33,147 nt of DNA, taken from positions 1 through 33,147 of the forward strand of contig CALMWT010000210.1 of assembly GCA_937870855.1 (NCBI GenBank). The letters are read 5' to 3'. A program made the position numbers and the translations under genes. The notes beneath the pieces were generated by a model. It worked only from the letters and a program-made list of their open reading frames with translations, had not been told where the DNA came from and ran no database searches. Source of the DNA: an uncultured Taibaiella sp. (GTDB lineage: Bacteria; Bacteroidota; Bacteroidia; Chitinophagales; Chitinophagaceae). Shown in pieces: positions 1 through 7,544 of this stretch (the stretch's first letter is position 1; each line of letters opens with the position of its first letter).

Positions 1-56
1 GGGCCTGGAAAGAAAGAATATTTTAGGTAGCTTGGTAGTTGTGCAACAGGGACATT

Positions 57-227
57 GCATTGGCAATATGGGGCGACGAATATATTCTCAGCTTGCAGTT
101 AGCTAATCAGCTTCGGTTTCAGCAGACGAATATAGCCGAGCAACAGATTAAACAACGAGCTTTTGTATATTTCATCAGGCGCGGCTCCGAGCAGAAGGAA
201 CACAGAATTCCGCCACATTGCCAATGC
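57..227. repeat. Inverted repeat, 15-bp arms, about 140-bp loop
   Basis: The arm GCATTGGCAATATGG at 57-71 is the reverse complement of CCACATTGCCAATGC at 213-227 except for one position that would be a G-T wobble in a folded single strand. The 10-mer GACGAATATA also occurs twice inside (74-83 and 125-134). The symmetry is directly visible; its role is unknown. It may belong to a mobile or repeated element, because it lies at the window edge and abuts the attC-like structure at 230-340. Confidence 0.5.
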
Positions 228-251
228 TTTAACGTTAGCGGTCCTGCTCAT
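99..251 (-). CDS. Doubtful 50-aa ORF in repetitive edge sequence
   Basis: An ATG on the minus strand at 251 opens a 50-codon frame ending in TAA at 99-101. The product would begin MSRTANVKALAMWRNSVFLL and end LLKPKLIS, with a hydrophobic patch around residues 17-24. The frame crosses one arm of each of the two inverted repeats nearby. A competing plus-strand frame of 77 codons (39-272) covers the same bases, and neither has a recognisable domain. I see no convincing ribosome binding site. It is most likely repeat-derived sequence that happens to be open, listed because no better gene exists in the first 348 bases. Confidence 0.15.
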   Translation of the reverse strand: MSRTANVKALAMWRNSVFLLLGAAPDEIYKSSLFNLLLGYIRLLKPKLIS

Positions 252-340
252 GGGATAATTACAAGAAGTTAAACAGTTATTGATACTAGATACGCGAGTC
301 TCTGCAAGGACTCGCGCAAATCATGGCTCCGCTGTCGTTA
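230..340 (-). other. attC-like folded element
   Basis: Read on the minus strand, the element starts TAACG-AC-AGCGG (340 to 329) and ends CCGCT-AA-CGTTA (241 to 230). The outer 5-bp boxes pair, a 2-nt unpaired spacer follows, and then the inner 5-bp boxes pair. At the centre is a perfect 8-bp hairpin, CGCGAGTC/GACTCGCG at 293-300 and 309-316. This R-box, spacer, L-box and variable-terminal-hairpin order is what integron attC sites look like when folded, and 111 bp is within their usual size. It sits just downstream of the stop codon of the SRPBCC gene, where a cassette would carry attC. The end reads GTTAAAG, one base off GTTRRRY. No integrase and no second attC are visible, so a simple palindromic repeat or terminator is the alternative. 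Confidence 0.35.
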
Positions 341-348
341 GTTTTCAC

Positions 349-1014
349 TCAGCTATTTGTACCTGTTTCAATGTACCGCTTAAAATCTTTGATGTCCTGC
401 CTTACAAGCTTTTCAAATAGAGGTGTAAACAAAGAAGAAACACTTTGTCCGGCTATGCCAAGCGGCGCACGATAAGTGATAATAGCGTGAACTTCCGTCC
501 AGCCATCTCCAATTTCTCTGAACTCTACTTTACCTGCATTTTCTATTGTAGCTCCGGGAAGTGAATTCCAGCCAATAAAAGAGTTTTCATTTTCTTCTAC
601 AATCACCGCATCCCACTGAATAGTTCCCAATCCGCCGGGCACAAAAGCTTCCCAATGAGAAGTGCGATCATCCTTTTGCTTTACTTCCTTAAGATGACGC
701 ATAAACAACGGCAAGTTTTCTAGTTTTCGCCAAAACGCATATACTTCATGTCTCGGACGATTGACCTGAACCGTTGTTCTGATGTTTATATTCTTTACCG
801 GATCGGGGAGGTGTGGCTTGCCAATAGCACTATATAGGGGACAATGTCCTACTGCACCACGATAAATGAGGTAGCCGCCCAGCCCCATTTTTAATAAGCT
901 GCCTTTACTAATGCCATTGAGGAATAGGCAACCACCGGCAAAGACCGATATCAATCTTTCAGGTACATCAACATTTACAGACGGCTTAGGTCCTACGGAA
1001 GAATTTGTGTTCAT
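349..1014 (-). CDS. Membrane-anchored SRPBCC-domain protein (DUF2892 + SRPBCC)
   Basis: The 221-aa product has two parts. Residues about 15-65 resemble the DUF2892/YgaP-like inner-membrane segment: an NVDVPERLIS start, two short hydrophobic helices and a YRGAVGHCPLY end. Residues about 78-217 form a START-like SRPBCC ligand-binding fold with the FWRKLENLPLFMRHL signature (94-108) common in the polyketide-cyclase/COQ10-like group. This two-domain layout is a known family; its ligand is not known, and a lipid or hydrophobic compound is a guess. It would lie in the inner membrane with the SRPBCC domain in the cytoplasm. It stands alone on this strand, with 351 bp to pyrD upstream and an attC-like structure right after the stop codon. 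Confidence 0.8.
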   Translation of the reverse strand: MNTNSSVGPKPSVNVDVPERLISVFAGGCLFLNGISKGSLLKMGLGGYLIYRGAVGHCPLYSAIGKPHLPDPVKNINIRTTVQVNRPRHEVYAFWRKLENLPLFMRHLKEVKQKDDRTSHWEAFVPGGLGTIQWDAVIVEENENSFIGWNSLPGATIENAGKVEFREIGDGWTEVHAIITYRAPLGIAGQSVSSLFTPLFEKLVRQDIKDFKRYIETGTNS

Positions 1015-1206
1015 GAGATTTAGTTCTGGAAAGAACAGTCTAAAACATCATTCCACGCAGCAAAGTGATAGAGGTGAAATCAAGTTTTATAGAGAAAGTG
1101 ATTACTTAATGGTTGGTTAACCAGTTTTAAAGCTCTGGTTAAACCCGCTTTCAAATTTCTAAGCCCTTGACTACAGTTGCATCTTTGAGTCATCAAACAA
1201 ACAAAA

Positions 1207-1338
1207 ATGAAAACACAAACTTTAAACATCGGAACAATAAAGTCACTAACACATACAGCAAAGGCGGACATCGTAATGAAGATAGCTTTATTCGCAGCCA
1301 TTCTTGCTTGCGTAAACGTAGTGGCATTCATGCAATAA
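1207..1338 (+). CDS. Candidate 43-aa small protein in the 1015-1365 gap
   Basis: An ATG at 1207 opens 43 codons ending in TAA at 1336-1338. The product has a polar first half and a hydrophobic second half (MKIALFAAILACVNVVAFMQ), which could be a membrane helix or exported tail. The start is preceded by an A-rich stretch (CAAACAAACAAAA), a usual Bacteroidota translation signal, and CATCTTTG about 17 nt upstream resembles a -7 box. It is convergent with pyrD (stop at 1366-1368). A second ATG at 1279 would give a 19-aa hydrophobic peptide. Overlapping longer frames on both strands (1080-1331 minus, 1167-1433 plus) look spurious. No family is recognised; apart from this candidate the gap holds nothing I can name. 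Confidence 0.3.
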   Translation: MKTQTLNIGTIKSLTHTAKADIVMKIALFAAILACVNVVAFMQ

Positions 1339-1365
1339 GGGATTTCAAAAGAGGATGCAGCAATC

Positions 1366-2403
1366 CTAAGAAATTTGTCTCTTCAATATCCCTTTGCAAA
1401 TATTCTTTACAACCGCAGGACCTTCATAGATAAAACCCGTGTACACTTGCACCAATACTGCCCCAGCCTTTAGTTTTTCCATAGCATCTTCAGCCGTAAA
1501 TATTCCGCCCGCAGCTATTATCGGTATTTTGCCTCCACTGTTTTCATGAATATACCTGATCACCTCAGTCGCTCTGTTTTTTAAAGGCAATCCACTCAAT
1601 CCACCGGCACCCATATTTTCCACTACTTCTTGCGATGTTGCCAGGTTACTTCTGTCAATTGTAGTATTTGTAGCCACAAGACCCTGAATACCCGTTGTGG
1701 TAACAATCTCTATAATATCGTTTAGTTGACTGTTCGTAAGGTCTGGAGCTATCTTTAAAAGTATCGGCTTGTTTTTCCTTAAGTTTCTATTAATCTCTTG
1801 AAGCCTATTCAAAATTTTCATCAAAGGCTCTTTGTCTTGTAACGCACGTAAACCTGGCGTATTGGGACTACTCACATTCACCACAAAGTAATCCACCACA
1901 TCATAAAGCGCCTTAAACCCAGCTTCGTAATCGAGCATTGCATCTTCATTTGCTGTGTCTTTGTTTTTTCCAATATTGCCGCCGATCACCATTTTTTCCT
2001 TCCTATGCCGCAACCTTGCAGCTGCTGGTTCTGCACCTCCATTATTAAACCCCATTCTGTTTATCAATGCTTTGTCGGCGGGCAGGCGAAACATTCGCGG
2101 CTTCGGATTGCCGGGTTGTGGACGTGGCGTAACTGTGCCGATTTCTACAAAACCAAAACCCAGACACGCAAGTGCATCGGTGTATTTTCCGTCTTTATCG
2201 AAGCCTGCCGCAAGCCCTACAGGATTTGGAAAAGTGATTCCCCAAAGTTTCCTTTCTAAGGAGGGGTGGGTCAAAACAAAACTTTTTTTCAGCAAATACC
2301 TTGTAATCGAAAATGAATAAGCAGTCGCCAATTTATCCATAACCATGTGATGCACTTTTTCAGGATCAATGGCAAAGAGTATTTTTCTAATCAAACCATA
2401 CAT
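1366..2403 (-). CDS. pyrD: Dihydroorotate dehydrogenase, quinone-dependent (class 2)
   Basis: This enzyme oxidises dihydroorotate to orotate in pyrimidine synthesis and passes electrons to membrane quinone, here probably menaquinone. From the chosen start (MYGLIRKILFAIDPEKVHHM) the protein has 345 residues, close to the 336 of E. coli PyrD. The N-terminal helix pair is the membrane-docking region that marks class 2. Visible motifs are NPVGLAAGFDKDG (60-72), EIGTVTPRPQPGNPKPRMFR (88-107), INRMGFNN (114-121), the active-site loop NVSSPNTPGLR (176-186) with the catalytic serine at 178 or 179, and the FMN-phosphate region AAGGI (297-301). A start 16 codons upstream (2451) is possible, but it precedes a TATCTTTG promoter box and adds residues the family lacks. 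Confidence 0.95.
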   Translation of the reverse strand: MYGLIRKILFAIDPEKVHHMVMDKLATAYSFSITRYLLKKSFVLTHPSLERKLWGITFPNPVGLAAGFDKDGKYTDALACLGFGFVEIGTVTPRPQPGNPKPRMFRLPADKALINRMGFNNGGAEPAAARLRHRKEKMVIGGNIGKNKDTANEDAMLDYEAGFKALYDVVDYFVVNVSSPNTPGLRALQDKEPLMKILNRLQEINRNLRKNKPILLKIAPDLTNSQLNDIIEIVTTTGIQGLVATNTTIDRSNLATSQEVVENMGAGGLSGLPLKNRATEVIRYIHENSGGKIPIIAAGGIFTAEDAMEKLKAGAVLVQVYTGFIYEGPAVVKNICKGILKRQIS

Positions 2404-2409
2404 ACGCCG

Positions 2410-2417
2410 CAAAGATA
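2410..2417 (-). promoter_or_regulatory. -7 box TATCTTTG directly before pyrD
   Basis: TATCTTTG on the minus strand matches the Bacteroidota -7 consensus TAnnTTTG. It ends 6 nt before the pyrD ATG, so the transcript would begin at or next to the start codon. No TTG lies at the ideal 19-20 bp upstream; the nearest is about 24 bp away. Confidence 0.45.
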
Positions 2418-2490
2418 CTCGTGGTGTTTTATCTATTTTAACAAAAGGCACCTCCTGCGTTGCAGCCTATACACTAATTTTATTCACTCT

Positions 2491-3201
2491 ATGCGCAGCT
2501 TACTAATCCTGCTTTTTTTCCTACCCGTATTTTCCTTTGCTACCTCTATAACAGGGGAAATAATTGATGGAAACACGCGGCAGGCGGTAGGTAACGTAAA
2601 CATTCTAAACATTTACACAGAAGTGGGCACTGTGAGCGATGAAGTCGGGAGGTTCAGCATTATAGTGGCGAAGGGGCAATTGCTGGAATTTCGGAAAGTG
2701 GGCTATAAAACACTACGCATCAGAATTCCCGAAGGGCAAATTCCTCCTTATTTTAAAGTAATAATGCAGCAGGGACCGGTAGAACTTCCGCAGTTTGACT
2801 TGCACGCCCAAAGCAAAGACTGGAAAAGAGACAGCACTCGTTACTACGAATTATACAAAGGGGCAATTGAGTTTGAAAAACTGGATGGGTTGGATGTTAT
2901 CCGGCATCCGTTTAGCGCATTGAGCAAAAGAAACCGGCAGATTTGGGCTTTTCAGAAAGAATATAATTTTTGGGAACAGCAGAAGTTTATTGATTACACA
3001 TTCAACGAGCGGCTGGTCACCAATCTTTCAGGTCTAAGCGGCGACAGTTTGCAAGTCTATATGAAACGCTACCGACCGAGCTATGAATTTTTGCGCAGCA
3101 TGAACGAGTATGCTTTTTATTCTTACATAAAAGAAAGCACGGAGTTTTTCAGGACAGGAAGAAGGAAGTACACCCCTGTTATCAGAAGATCCGCAAATTA
3201 A
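2491..3201 (+). CDS. Exported protein with CarboxypepD_reg-like domain
   Basis: The chosen start gives 236 aa with a signal peptide (MRSLLILLFFLPVFSFATS). The first domain, residues about 19-93, follows the carboxypeptidase-regulatory-like beta-sandwich pattern: GEIIDGNTRQAVGNVNI, then VGTVSDEVGRFSI, then FRKVGYKTLRI. Such domains sit at the N-terminus of many Bacteroidota outer-membrane proteins. The rest, about 100-236, is rich in charged and aromatic residues and matches no family I can name; no TonB box, plug or barrel follows, so this is a short stand-alone version. A longer frame from 2347 would run through the pyrD promoter and add non-signal residues, so it is rejected. Divergent from pyrD; convergent with the next gene, 4 nt apart. 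Confidence 0.75.
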   Translation: MRSLLILLFFLPVFSFATSITGEIIDGNTRQAVGNVNILNIYTEVGTVSDEVGRFSIIVAKGQLLEFRKVGYKTLRIRIPEGQIPPYFKVIMQQGPVELPQFDLHAQSKDWKRDSTRYYELYKGAIEFEKLDGLDVIRHPFSALSKRNRQIWAFQKEYNFWEQQKFIDYTFNERLVTNLSGLSGDSLQVYMKRYRPSYEFLRSMNEYAFYSYIKESTEFFRTGRRKYTPVIRRSAN

Positions 3202-3205
3202 TATC

Positions 3206-3451
3206 CTACTTGAAGTAGGAATACTGCTCTTTCATCATTTCATAAAAGTCTTCGGCGGTGCAGCAGGTTTTCGATTGGTTGGCAATGCCGTAAAGATTTC
3301 CGTTTATGCTGAAAAAAGCAATAGCCCGGTTTGGGTTGGTTATGTAATGCTTTTCGTTTTTGTATTGATAGTCGTCCACGATAAGGTTTATTCCTCCCAG
3401 TTCGAATCTCCACGAGCTATCATCATTCTTCACAATATTAAACTGGTACAT
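3206..3451 (-). CDS. Small hypothetical protein, 81 aa
   Basis: I do not recognise a family. The product starts MYQFNIVKNDDSSWRFELGG, has a balanced, soluble composition, two adjacent cysteines at about 63-64 (KTCCTAEDF) and a charged C-terminal helix. There is no signal peptide or membrane segment. Coding is supported by the orderly amphipathic composition and by the fit to the convergent neighbour: its TAG starts 4 nt after that gene's TAA. A short palindrome (TCCTAC...GTAGGA, 3204-3220) spans its stop and could end transcription in either direction. Probably cytoplasmic; function unknown. Confidence 0.6.
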   Translation of the reverse strand: MYQFNIVKNDDSSWRFELGGINLIVDDYQYKNEKHYITNPNRAIAFFSINGNLYGIANQSKTCCTAEDFYEMMKEQYSYFK

Positions 3452-3781
3452 ACTGCACGTTTTTTCTTTTGTACCAACAAAAACTACGCTACGAACAGGC
3501 TGAATCTGAGCGCAAAGAGGTTTATTTCAATAAAATGACAGTGTAGATGTAGCTATCTCTGCAAACAGCATTAAAACCAAGGGTTTTAAGAGGGAAAAAC
3601 CTTTAGTCGTGCGACTGTTTAAATTTTCAGGGAATTTTTTTTAGAACTCTTTAACGAAATGGAATAATACAGCCGAGTTGCTTTTGTGGAAAAGCTTACC
3701 CAGCATTACAGTCAGTGTCTTCAATTCACAAAGTTTACAGAAATGAAGCGGCACAGAATTTCAGACTCTAACTAGTAAAAA
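3452..3781. other. 330-bp gap, no gene seen
   Basis: This gap lies downstream of the M28 lipoprotein gene and upstream of the 81-aa gene, both on the minus strand. It is AT-rich with stops in all frames. The only structure I see is a small inverted repeat, AGTCG-TG-CGACT near 3606-3617. It probably holds the end of the M28 transcript and the promoter of the 81-aa gene, but I could not identify a clear TAnnTTTG box. Confidence 0.4.
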
Positions 3782-4780
3782 TTACGTTACAGGTTGCACC
3801 ATCGAATAAATAACCTGAAGTAAAGTCTCTCCAACTGCCTCCAATGTATTTTTATCAATTACCGACATATTATCGTTGTGTGTGTGCCAATGCGGAGCGA
3901 AAGAAGTAGCCGAACTTGTACTCAGGTTTATAATATCAATGGTAGGAATTCTGGCTATTTCATTTACAAAAACATGATCGTCGGTTATTTCAGCACCCTG
4001 ACTATAAACAAAATAAGAAGAGAAACCTGCCGCACCTGCTGCTTGCCATACATTTAGCTGTACATCTTTCGCATACTTCGTTGAGTTTCCTTCCAGTGGA
4101 AAACGCGCATTACGACCGCCCACCATATCCAGCAAAATTCCAAACTCGGCTTTGTAATTCGGCACATGCGGATTGCTCGCCCAATATTGTGTTCCCAAAG
4201 CGTAGCTATTGTCGCCCCACTCGGTTTTACCATAATCTTCTACGTCCGTAAATAAGATGTCAATGCCGATATCTTCGCTCAAAGGTTTCGATTTTATTTG
4301 CCTCGCCACTTCGAGCAAAACGCCTACGCCACTTGCGCCATCATCAGCGCCGAGTATAGCTTTTTCTTTGTCCTTTATATCCATATCTGCCCAAGGGCGG
4401 GTATCCCAATGTGCAAGAAGTAAAACCCTTCTCGTAGCTTTTGGATTGATGGAACCGATGAGGTTGATGCAGGGAAGCATTTTTCCATCGCCAGCTCTTA
4501 CTTGTACTTTTTGCACAAATACCGTATCGCAAAAATCCGTGAGTTTTTGTTGCAACCATGCTGCACAGTCAACTTGTCCTTTTGTACCCGGCACACGCGG
4601 ACCAAAACCCACCTGAGTTTCAATATATACATACGCAGAATCGGCGTTGAAATCTGGTTTGTCAATTTTTGAAATAGACGGTTGCTCTGCATCACCTGTG
4701 GTATTTTCATCACCATCTTTACAAGAAAACATTGTGGCAGCAGCAAAGGAAAGCGCAATAAATAAGATTCTATTTTTCAT
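3782..4780 (-). CDS. M28-family lipoprotein, glutaminyl-cyclase-like
   Basis: The 332-aa product is a lipoprotein: signal peptide, then MFSC with the lipidated Cys20. The body is the zinc-dependent M28 fold. Likely metal or active-site residues are H124/D126 (AHWDTRPW), D146 or D147 (GADDGASG), E181 (TDVEDYG), D218 (LLDMVGG) and H299 in HWHTHNDN. The last motif matches the WHTxxDN zinc-ligand segment of animal-type glutaminyl-peptide cyclotransferases better than classical aminopeptidases, and only one metal site looks complete. It may therefore cyclise N-terminal Gln to pyroglutamate on exported proteins, many of which begin with Gln after signal cleavage. An aminopeptidase role cannot be excluded. 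It follows the Omp28-like gene on the same strand 55 nt away; a weak GCCT/AGGC hairpin with six T residues sits directly before its ATG. Confidence 0.85.
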   Translation of the reverse strand: MKNRILFIALSFAAATMFSCKDGDENTTGDAEQPSISKIDKPDFNADSAYVYIETQVGFGPRVPGTKGQVDCAAWLQQKLTDFCDTVFVQKVQVRAGDGKMLPCINLIGSINPKATRRVLLLAHWDTRPWADMDIKDKEKAILGADDGASGVGVLLEVARQIKSKPLSEDIGIDILFTDVEDYGKTEWGDNSYALGTQYWASNPHVPNYKAEFGILLDMVGGRNARFPLEGNSTKYAKDVQLNVWQAAGAAGFSSYFVYSQGAEITDDHVFVNEIARIPTIDIINLSTSSATSFAPHWHTHNDNMSVIDKNTLEAVGETLLQVIYSMVQPVT

Positions 4781-4835
4781 AAAAAAGCCTCACCATAAAG
4801 GCAAGGCAAAATAATTAAGTTTTGAGTAAGTCCGG

Positions 4836-5747
4836 TTATTTAAGATTTACCTCCATCACCTGTGCTACTTCTTTATCTCCTTGTTCGTCGTTATGGATCA
4901 CTGCCACAATTTTGCAATTGTCAAGGTTCCATTGATCGAGAGACGCATTGCCTAAAAATTTGGGAGTGTAAATAAGCTGACGTTCATATACCAACCCTGG
5001 AGATTTCGTAGTTACAGAACTTAAAATGGCAGAACCAGTAACCGGTGTGATAAAATCTCTAAACACATGATTGTGTTCGTAGTTGTCAATCGTTACGGTT
5101 CCATCGTACTGGGCATCAATAATTTTATCTTCCAGTACCCAGAGGCTTAGATTCTGCTTTTTAGTTACCTGCTGCGTGTAGGCAATCTTCACATTTATCA
5201 CTACTTTTTTGAAAGCTGTATCGTAGCGGCTCGTCACAGTTAAATTCACCGGAGAGGTTGCAGTTGCTCTTTGATTAATAGCGCTCGTCCATTGGTTTTT
5301 ATTTACGATAAACAATCCATTCGACTGAGGAGTACGATCAATAGCTGCAGCGGGTTTGGCATTTACATTTCCGCCCAAATAGTTGTTCACCATATTTTGA
5401 ACATCGTCATTGGCGAAATAGTATTTCGACTTGTTGGGAATACGATCTGTGAGCGAACCGGAATGCAAGGCCACAATCACTATTTTGCCGGGATTGGCAA
5501 CATCATAATTCTTCAGAATGGTAGCTCCGGCGGGACAATTTGGACATTGAACGCCGGTGTATTCTTCGATAAGCATTTTCTTATTTTGGGGAGTGGGAAC
5601 TGCATCGGTATAGCTTGTATCGTAAGCCCGAACTTTAAAAAACGTATCCACAACTTGTGGCGTAAAATCAATGGCAGGTCCAATTTCCTTACAAGCATTC
5701 AGGAAAAATAAAAACGCACTTCCGGCAACAAGCAAACTCTTCTTCAT
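4836..5747 (-). CDS. Omp28-related outer membrane lipoprotein
   Basis: The 303-aa product has a signal peptide ending in LNAC with lipid attachment at Cys19. Residues about 58-75 read MLIEEYTGVQCPNCPAGA, the signature of the Omp28 family of Bacteroidota: a thioredoxin-like domain with a CxxC pair (Cys68, Cys71). The C-terminal half is predicted beta-rich (repeated alternating strands from about 175 on). Family members lie on the outer membrane and are abundant, but their biochemical role is unclear; the CPNC pair suggests redox or disulfide chemistry, which is inference. Transcribed before the M28 lipoprotein and divergent from rbfA. Confidence 0.85.
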   Translation of the reverse strand: MKKSLLVAGSAFLFFLNACKEIGPAIDFTPQVVDTFFKVRAYDTSYTDAVPTPQNKKMLIEEYTGVQCPNCPAGATILKNYDVANPGKIVIVALHSGSLTDRIPNKSKYYFANDDVQNMVNNYLGGNVNAKPAAAIDRTPQSNGLFIVNKNQWTSAINQRATATSPVNLTVTSRYDTAFKKVVINVKIAYTQQVTKKQNLSLWVLEDKIIDAQYDGTVTIDNYEHNHVFRDFITPVTGSAILSSVTTKSPGLVYERQLIYTPKFLGNASLDQWNLDNCKIVAVIHNDEQGDKEVAQVMEVNLK

Positions 5748-5859
5748 TTGAAAACTAAATTATGATGCTACGAATTTAAAGAAAGACTGGCAGATGATGC
5801 AAGAAAGCGTTTCTATACATTTCGTCTAACTTTACCATTTGCTAAAAAGATAAGCGATC

Positions 5860-6267
5860 ATGGAAGAAAGCAAACGACAAAAGCAGGTGGCAAAGCTGGT
5901 GAAGGAAGAATTGAGTGATATCCTTCAGCGTGAGGGTTATAATGTAATTGAAGGCGGAATGGTCTCGATATCAAAAGTGTCTATGACCCCCGACCTTCTC
6001 GAAGCAAGAATCTATTTAAGTCTGTTTCAAATAAAAGATACCGGTGCAATGATGCATCGTATAAAAGAGAAATCGTGGGAGTTTAGAAAAGCATTGGGTG
6101 CGCGGCTTAAAAACCAACTGCGAAGAGTCCCCGAATTGCAGTTCTTCAACGACGATACTTTAGATTACGTTTTCAAGATGGAGGATATTTTCAAAAAAAT
6201 ACAGGAAGAGCGCGAACAAATGGAAAAGGAAAAAAACGAAAACAAAAACAAGGATGAATCTCAATAA
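5860..6267 (+). CDS. rbfA: 30S ribosome-binding factor A
   Basis: RbfA helps the late maturation of the 30S subunit and binds near helix 1 of 16S rRNA. The 135-aa product fits the family in length and layout: an N-terminal basic helix (SKRQKQVAKLVKEELSDILQ), a beta-strand core with VSISKVSMTPDLLEARIYLS, and a KH-like second half with LKNQLRRVPELQFFNDDTLD. The tail (from about 118) is a charged Glu/Lys run typical of Bacteroidota versions. It starts 46 nt before an FtsX-type permease gene on the same strand, so the two probably form an operon. Confidence 0.92.
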   Translation: MEESKRQKQVAKLVKEELSDILQREGYNVIEGGMVSISKVSMTPDLLEARIYLSLFQIKDTGAMMHRIKEKSWEFRKALGARLKNQLRRVPELQFFNDDTLDYVFKMEDIFKKIQEEREQMEKEKNENKNKDESQ

Positions 6268-6313
6268 CTATAGCACGGGTGCGCGCTAATCTTTCCTCAT
6301 TCCGAATCTAAGA

Positions 6314-7540
6314 ATGCTGCTCATTTTTCAACTTGCCTGGCGATACCTGCGTGGAAAACGCGGAGCGAATATAGTGCCGATACTTTCGCGGATAAGTATG
6401 GTGGCTATCGGCGTGGGCAGTTGTGCAATGATTGTTTTGTTTTCCATTTTCAATGGGTTTGAGCATCTCATAAAAGATCTGTACAAAGCTTTTTACCCGG
6501 AACTAAAAATTACAGTTGCGAAAGGAAAGTTCTTTGCGTTAGAATCAGAAAAGTTTGAGGGGTTGCAAAAAATATCGGGCATTACCGCCATCACTAAAGT
6601 GATAGAAGACAATGTGCTTCTGAACGCTCACGACGAGCAACAGGTGGCCACACTTAAAGGCATTGAGCGCAATTATCAGAAAGTAAATCATCTGAAGCCT
6701 TACATTTATAAAGGTGCAGATTCAGTACTGGAAAGTCCAATTCCTACAGCCATCATTGGTTTACAAACTGCTAATCATTTAGGCATAGAAATCAACAATG
6801 TTTTCAGTAGGCTGTCTATTTATTATCCAAATGCTGCGGAAAATCTTGCTTTAAATCCACAGTCGGCCTTCCAGAATTTACAATTACAACCCGAAGGAAT
6901 TTTCCGTATTCAGGATGAGTTTGACAGTAAATATATTCTCGCACCTATCAAACAGGTACAGGAACTTTTCTTGCAACCCGGCAAATATTCAAGCATAGAA
7001 ATAGCTGTGACCAACGGCACCAATCATGAAAAAGTAAAACAACAATTACAACAGTTGCTGGGTAAGAACTATGTAGTTGCCACGCGCTACGAACAGAATA
7101 AAACTTTGTACATGGTGATGAAAACCGAGAAATGGGCCGTGTATGGAATTCTGGTACTGGTGCTGCTCATTGCTTCTTTCAACATGGTCGGCGCACTCAC
7201 TTTACTGGTGCTTGAAAAACAAAAAGACATAGCGATTCTCAAAGCTATGGGCGCTCAAAACAAAACCATTCGTGGCGTGTTCATTTCGGAAGGTGTGCTG
7301 TGGGCGGCAATGGGTGGAGGCATCGGCGTTATTTTCGGAGCCTTATTTTGTCTGGGACAAGAAAAGTTTCATTGGATAAAATTACAGGGAGCCTTCATCA
7401 TCGAATCATACCCAGTTGCAATGCAATGGAGCGATTTCGTGTTGGTGGGAATTACCGTTGTAATAGTTGGGCTACTTGCTTCGTGGTATCCGGCCATGCG
7501 TGCTACCCAAGCGAAAGACCCGTCATTGAAAAGTACGTGA
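6314..7540 (+). CDS. FtsX-family ABC permease (LolC/E-like)
   Basis: The 408-aa product has the MacB/FtsX layout: one N-terminal membrane helix (about 24-48, ending in FSIFNGFE), a large periplasmic domain (about 50-270) and three C-terminal helices (about 275-298, 322-348 and 370-395) with the conserved EKQKDIAILKAMGA turn after the second helix. This is the lipoprotein-releasing (LolC/LolE) subtype. No ATPase gene is adjacent, so a LolD-type partner must be encoded elsewhere. It follows rbfA. A second copy of the same family is at 20042-21271; the two might work as a heterodimer, which is inference. Confidence 0.88.
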   Translation: MLLIFQLAWRYLRGKRGANIVPILSRISMVAIGVGSCAMIVLFSIFNGFEHLIKDLYKAFYPELKITVAKGKFFALESEKFEGLQKISGITAITKVIEDNVLLNAHDEQQVATLKGIERNYQKVNHLKPYIYKGADSVLESPIPTAIIGLQTANHLGIEINNVFSRLSIYYPNAAENLALNPQSAFQNLQLQPEGIFRIQDEFDSKYILAPIKQVQELFLQPGKYSSIEIAVTNGTNHEKVKQQLQQLLGKNYVVATRYEQNKTLYMVMKTEKWAVYGILVLVLLIASFNMVGALTLLVLEKQKDIAILKAMGAQNKTIRGVFISEGVLWAAMGGGIGVIFGALFCLGQEKFHWIKLQGAFIIESYPVAMQWSDFVLVGITVVIVGLLASWYPAMRATQAKDPSLKST

Positions 7541-7544
7541 TAAA

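Noticed and set aside
1080..1331. 83-codon minus-strand frame between the SRPBCC gene and pyrD
   Set aside because: Cysteine/phenylalanine-rich without a clear start signal, and it overlaps the better-supported 43-aa candidate on the other strand.
1955..2320. 121-codon frame on the plus strand
   Set aside because: Fully antisense to pyrD, whose motifs are unambiguous.
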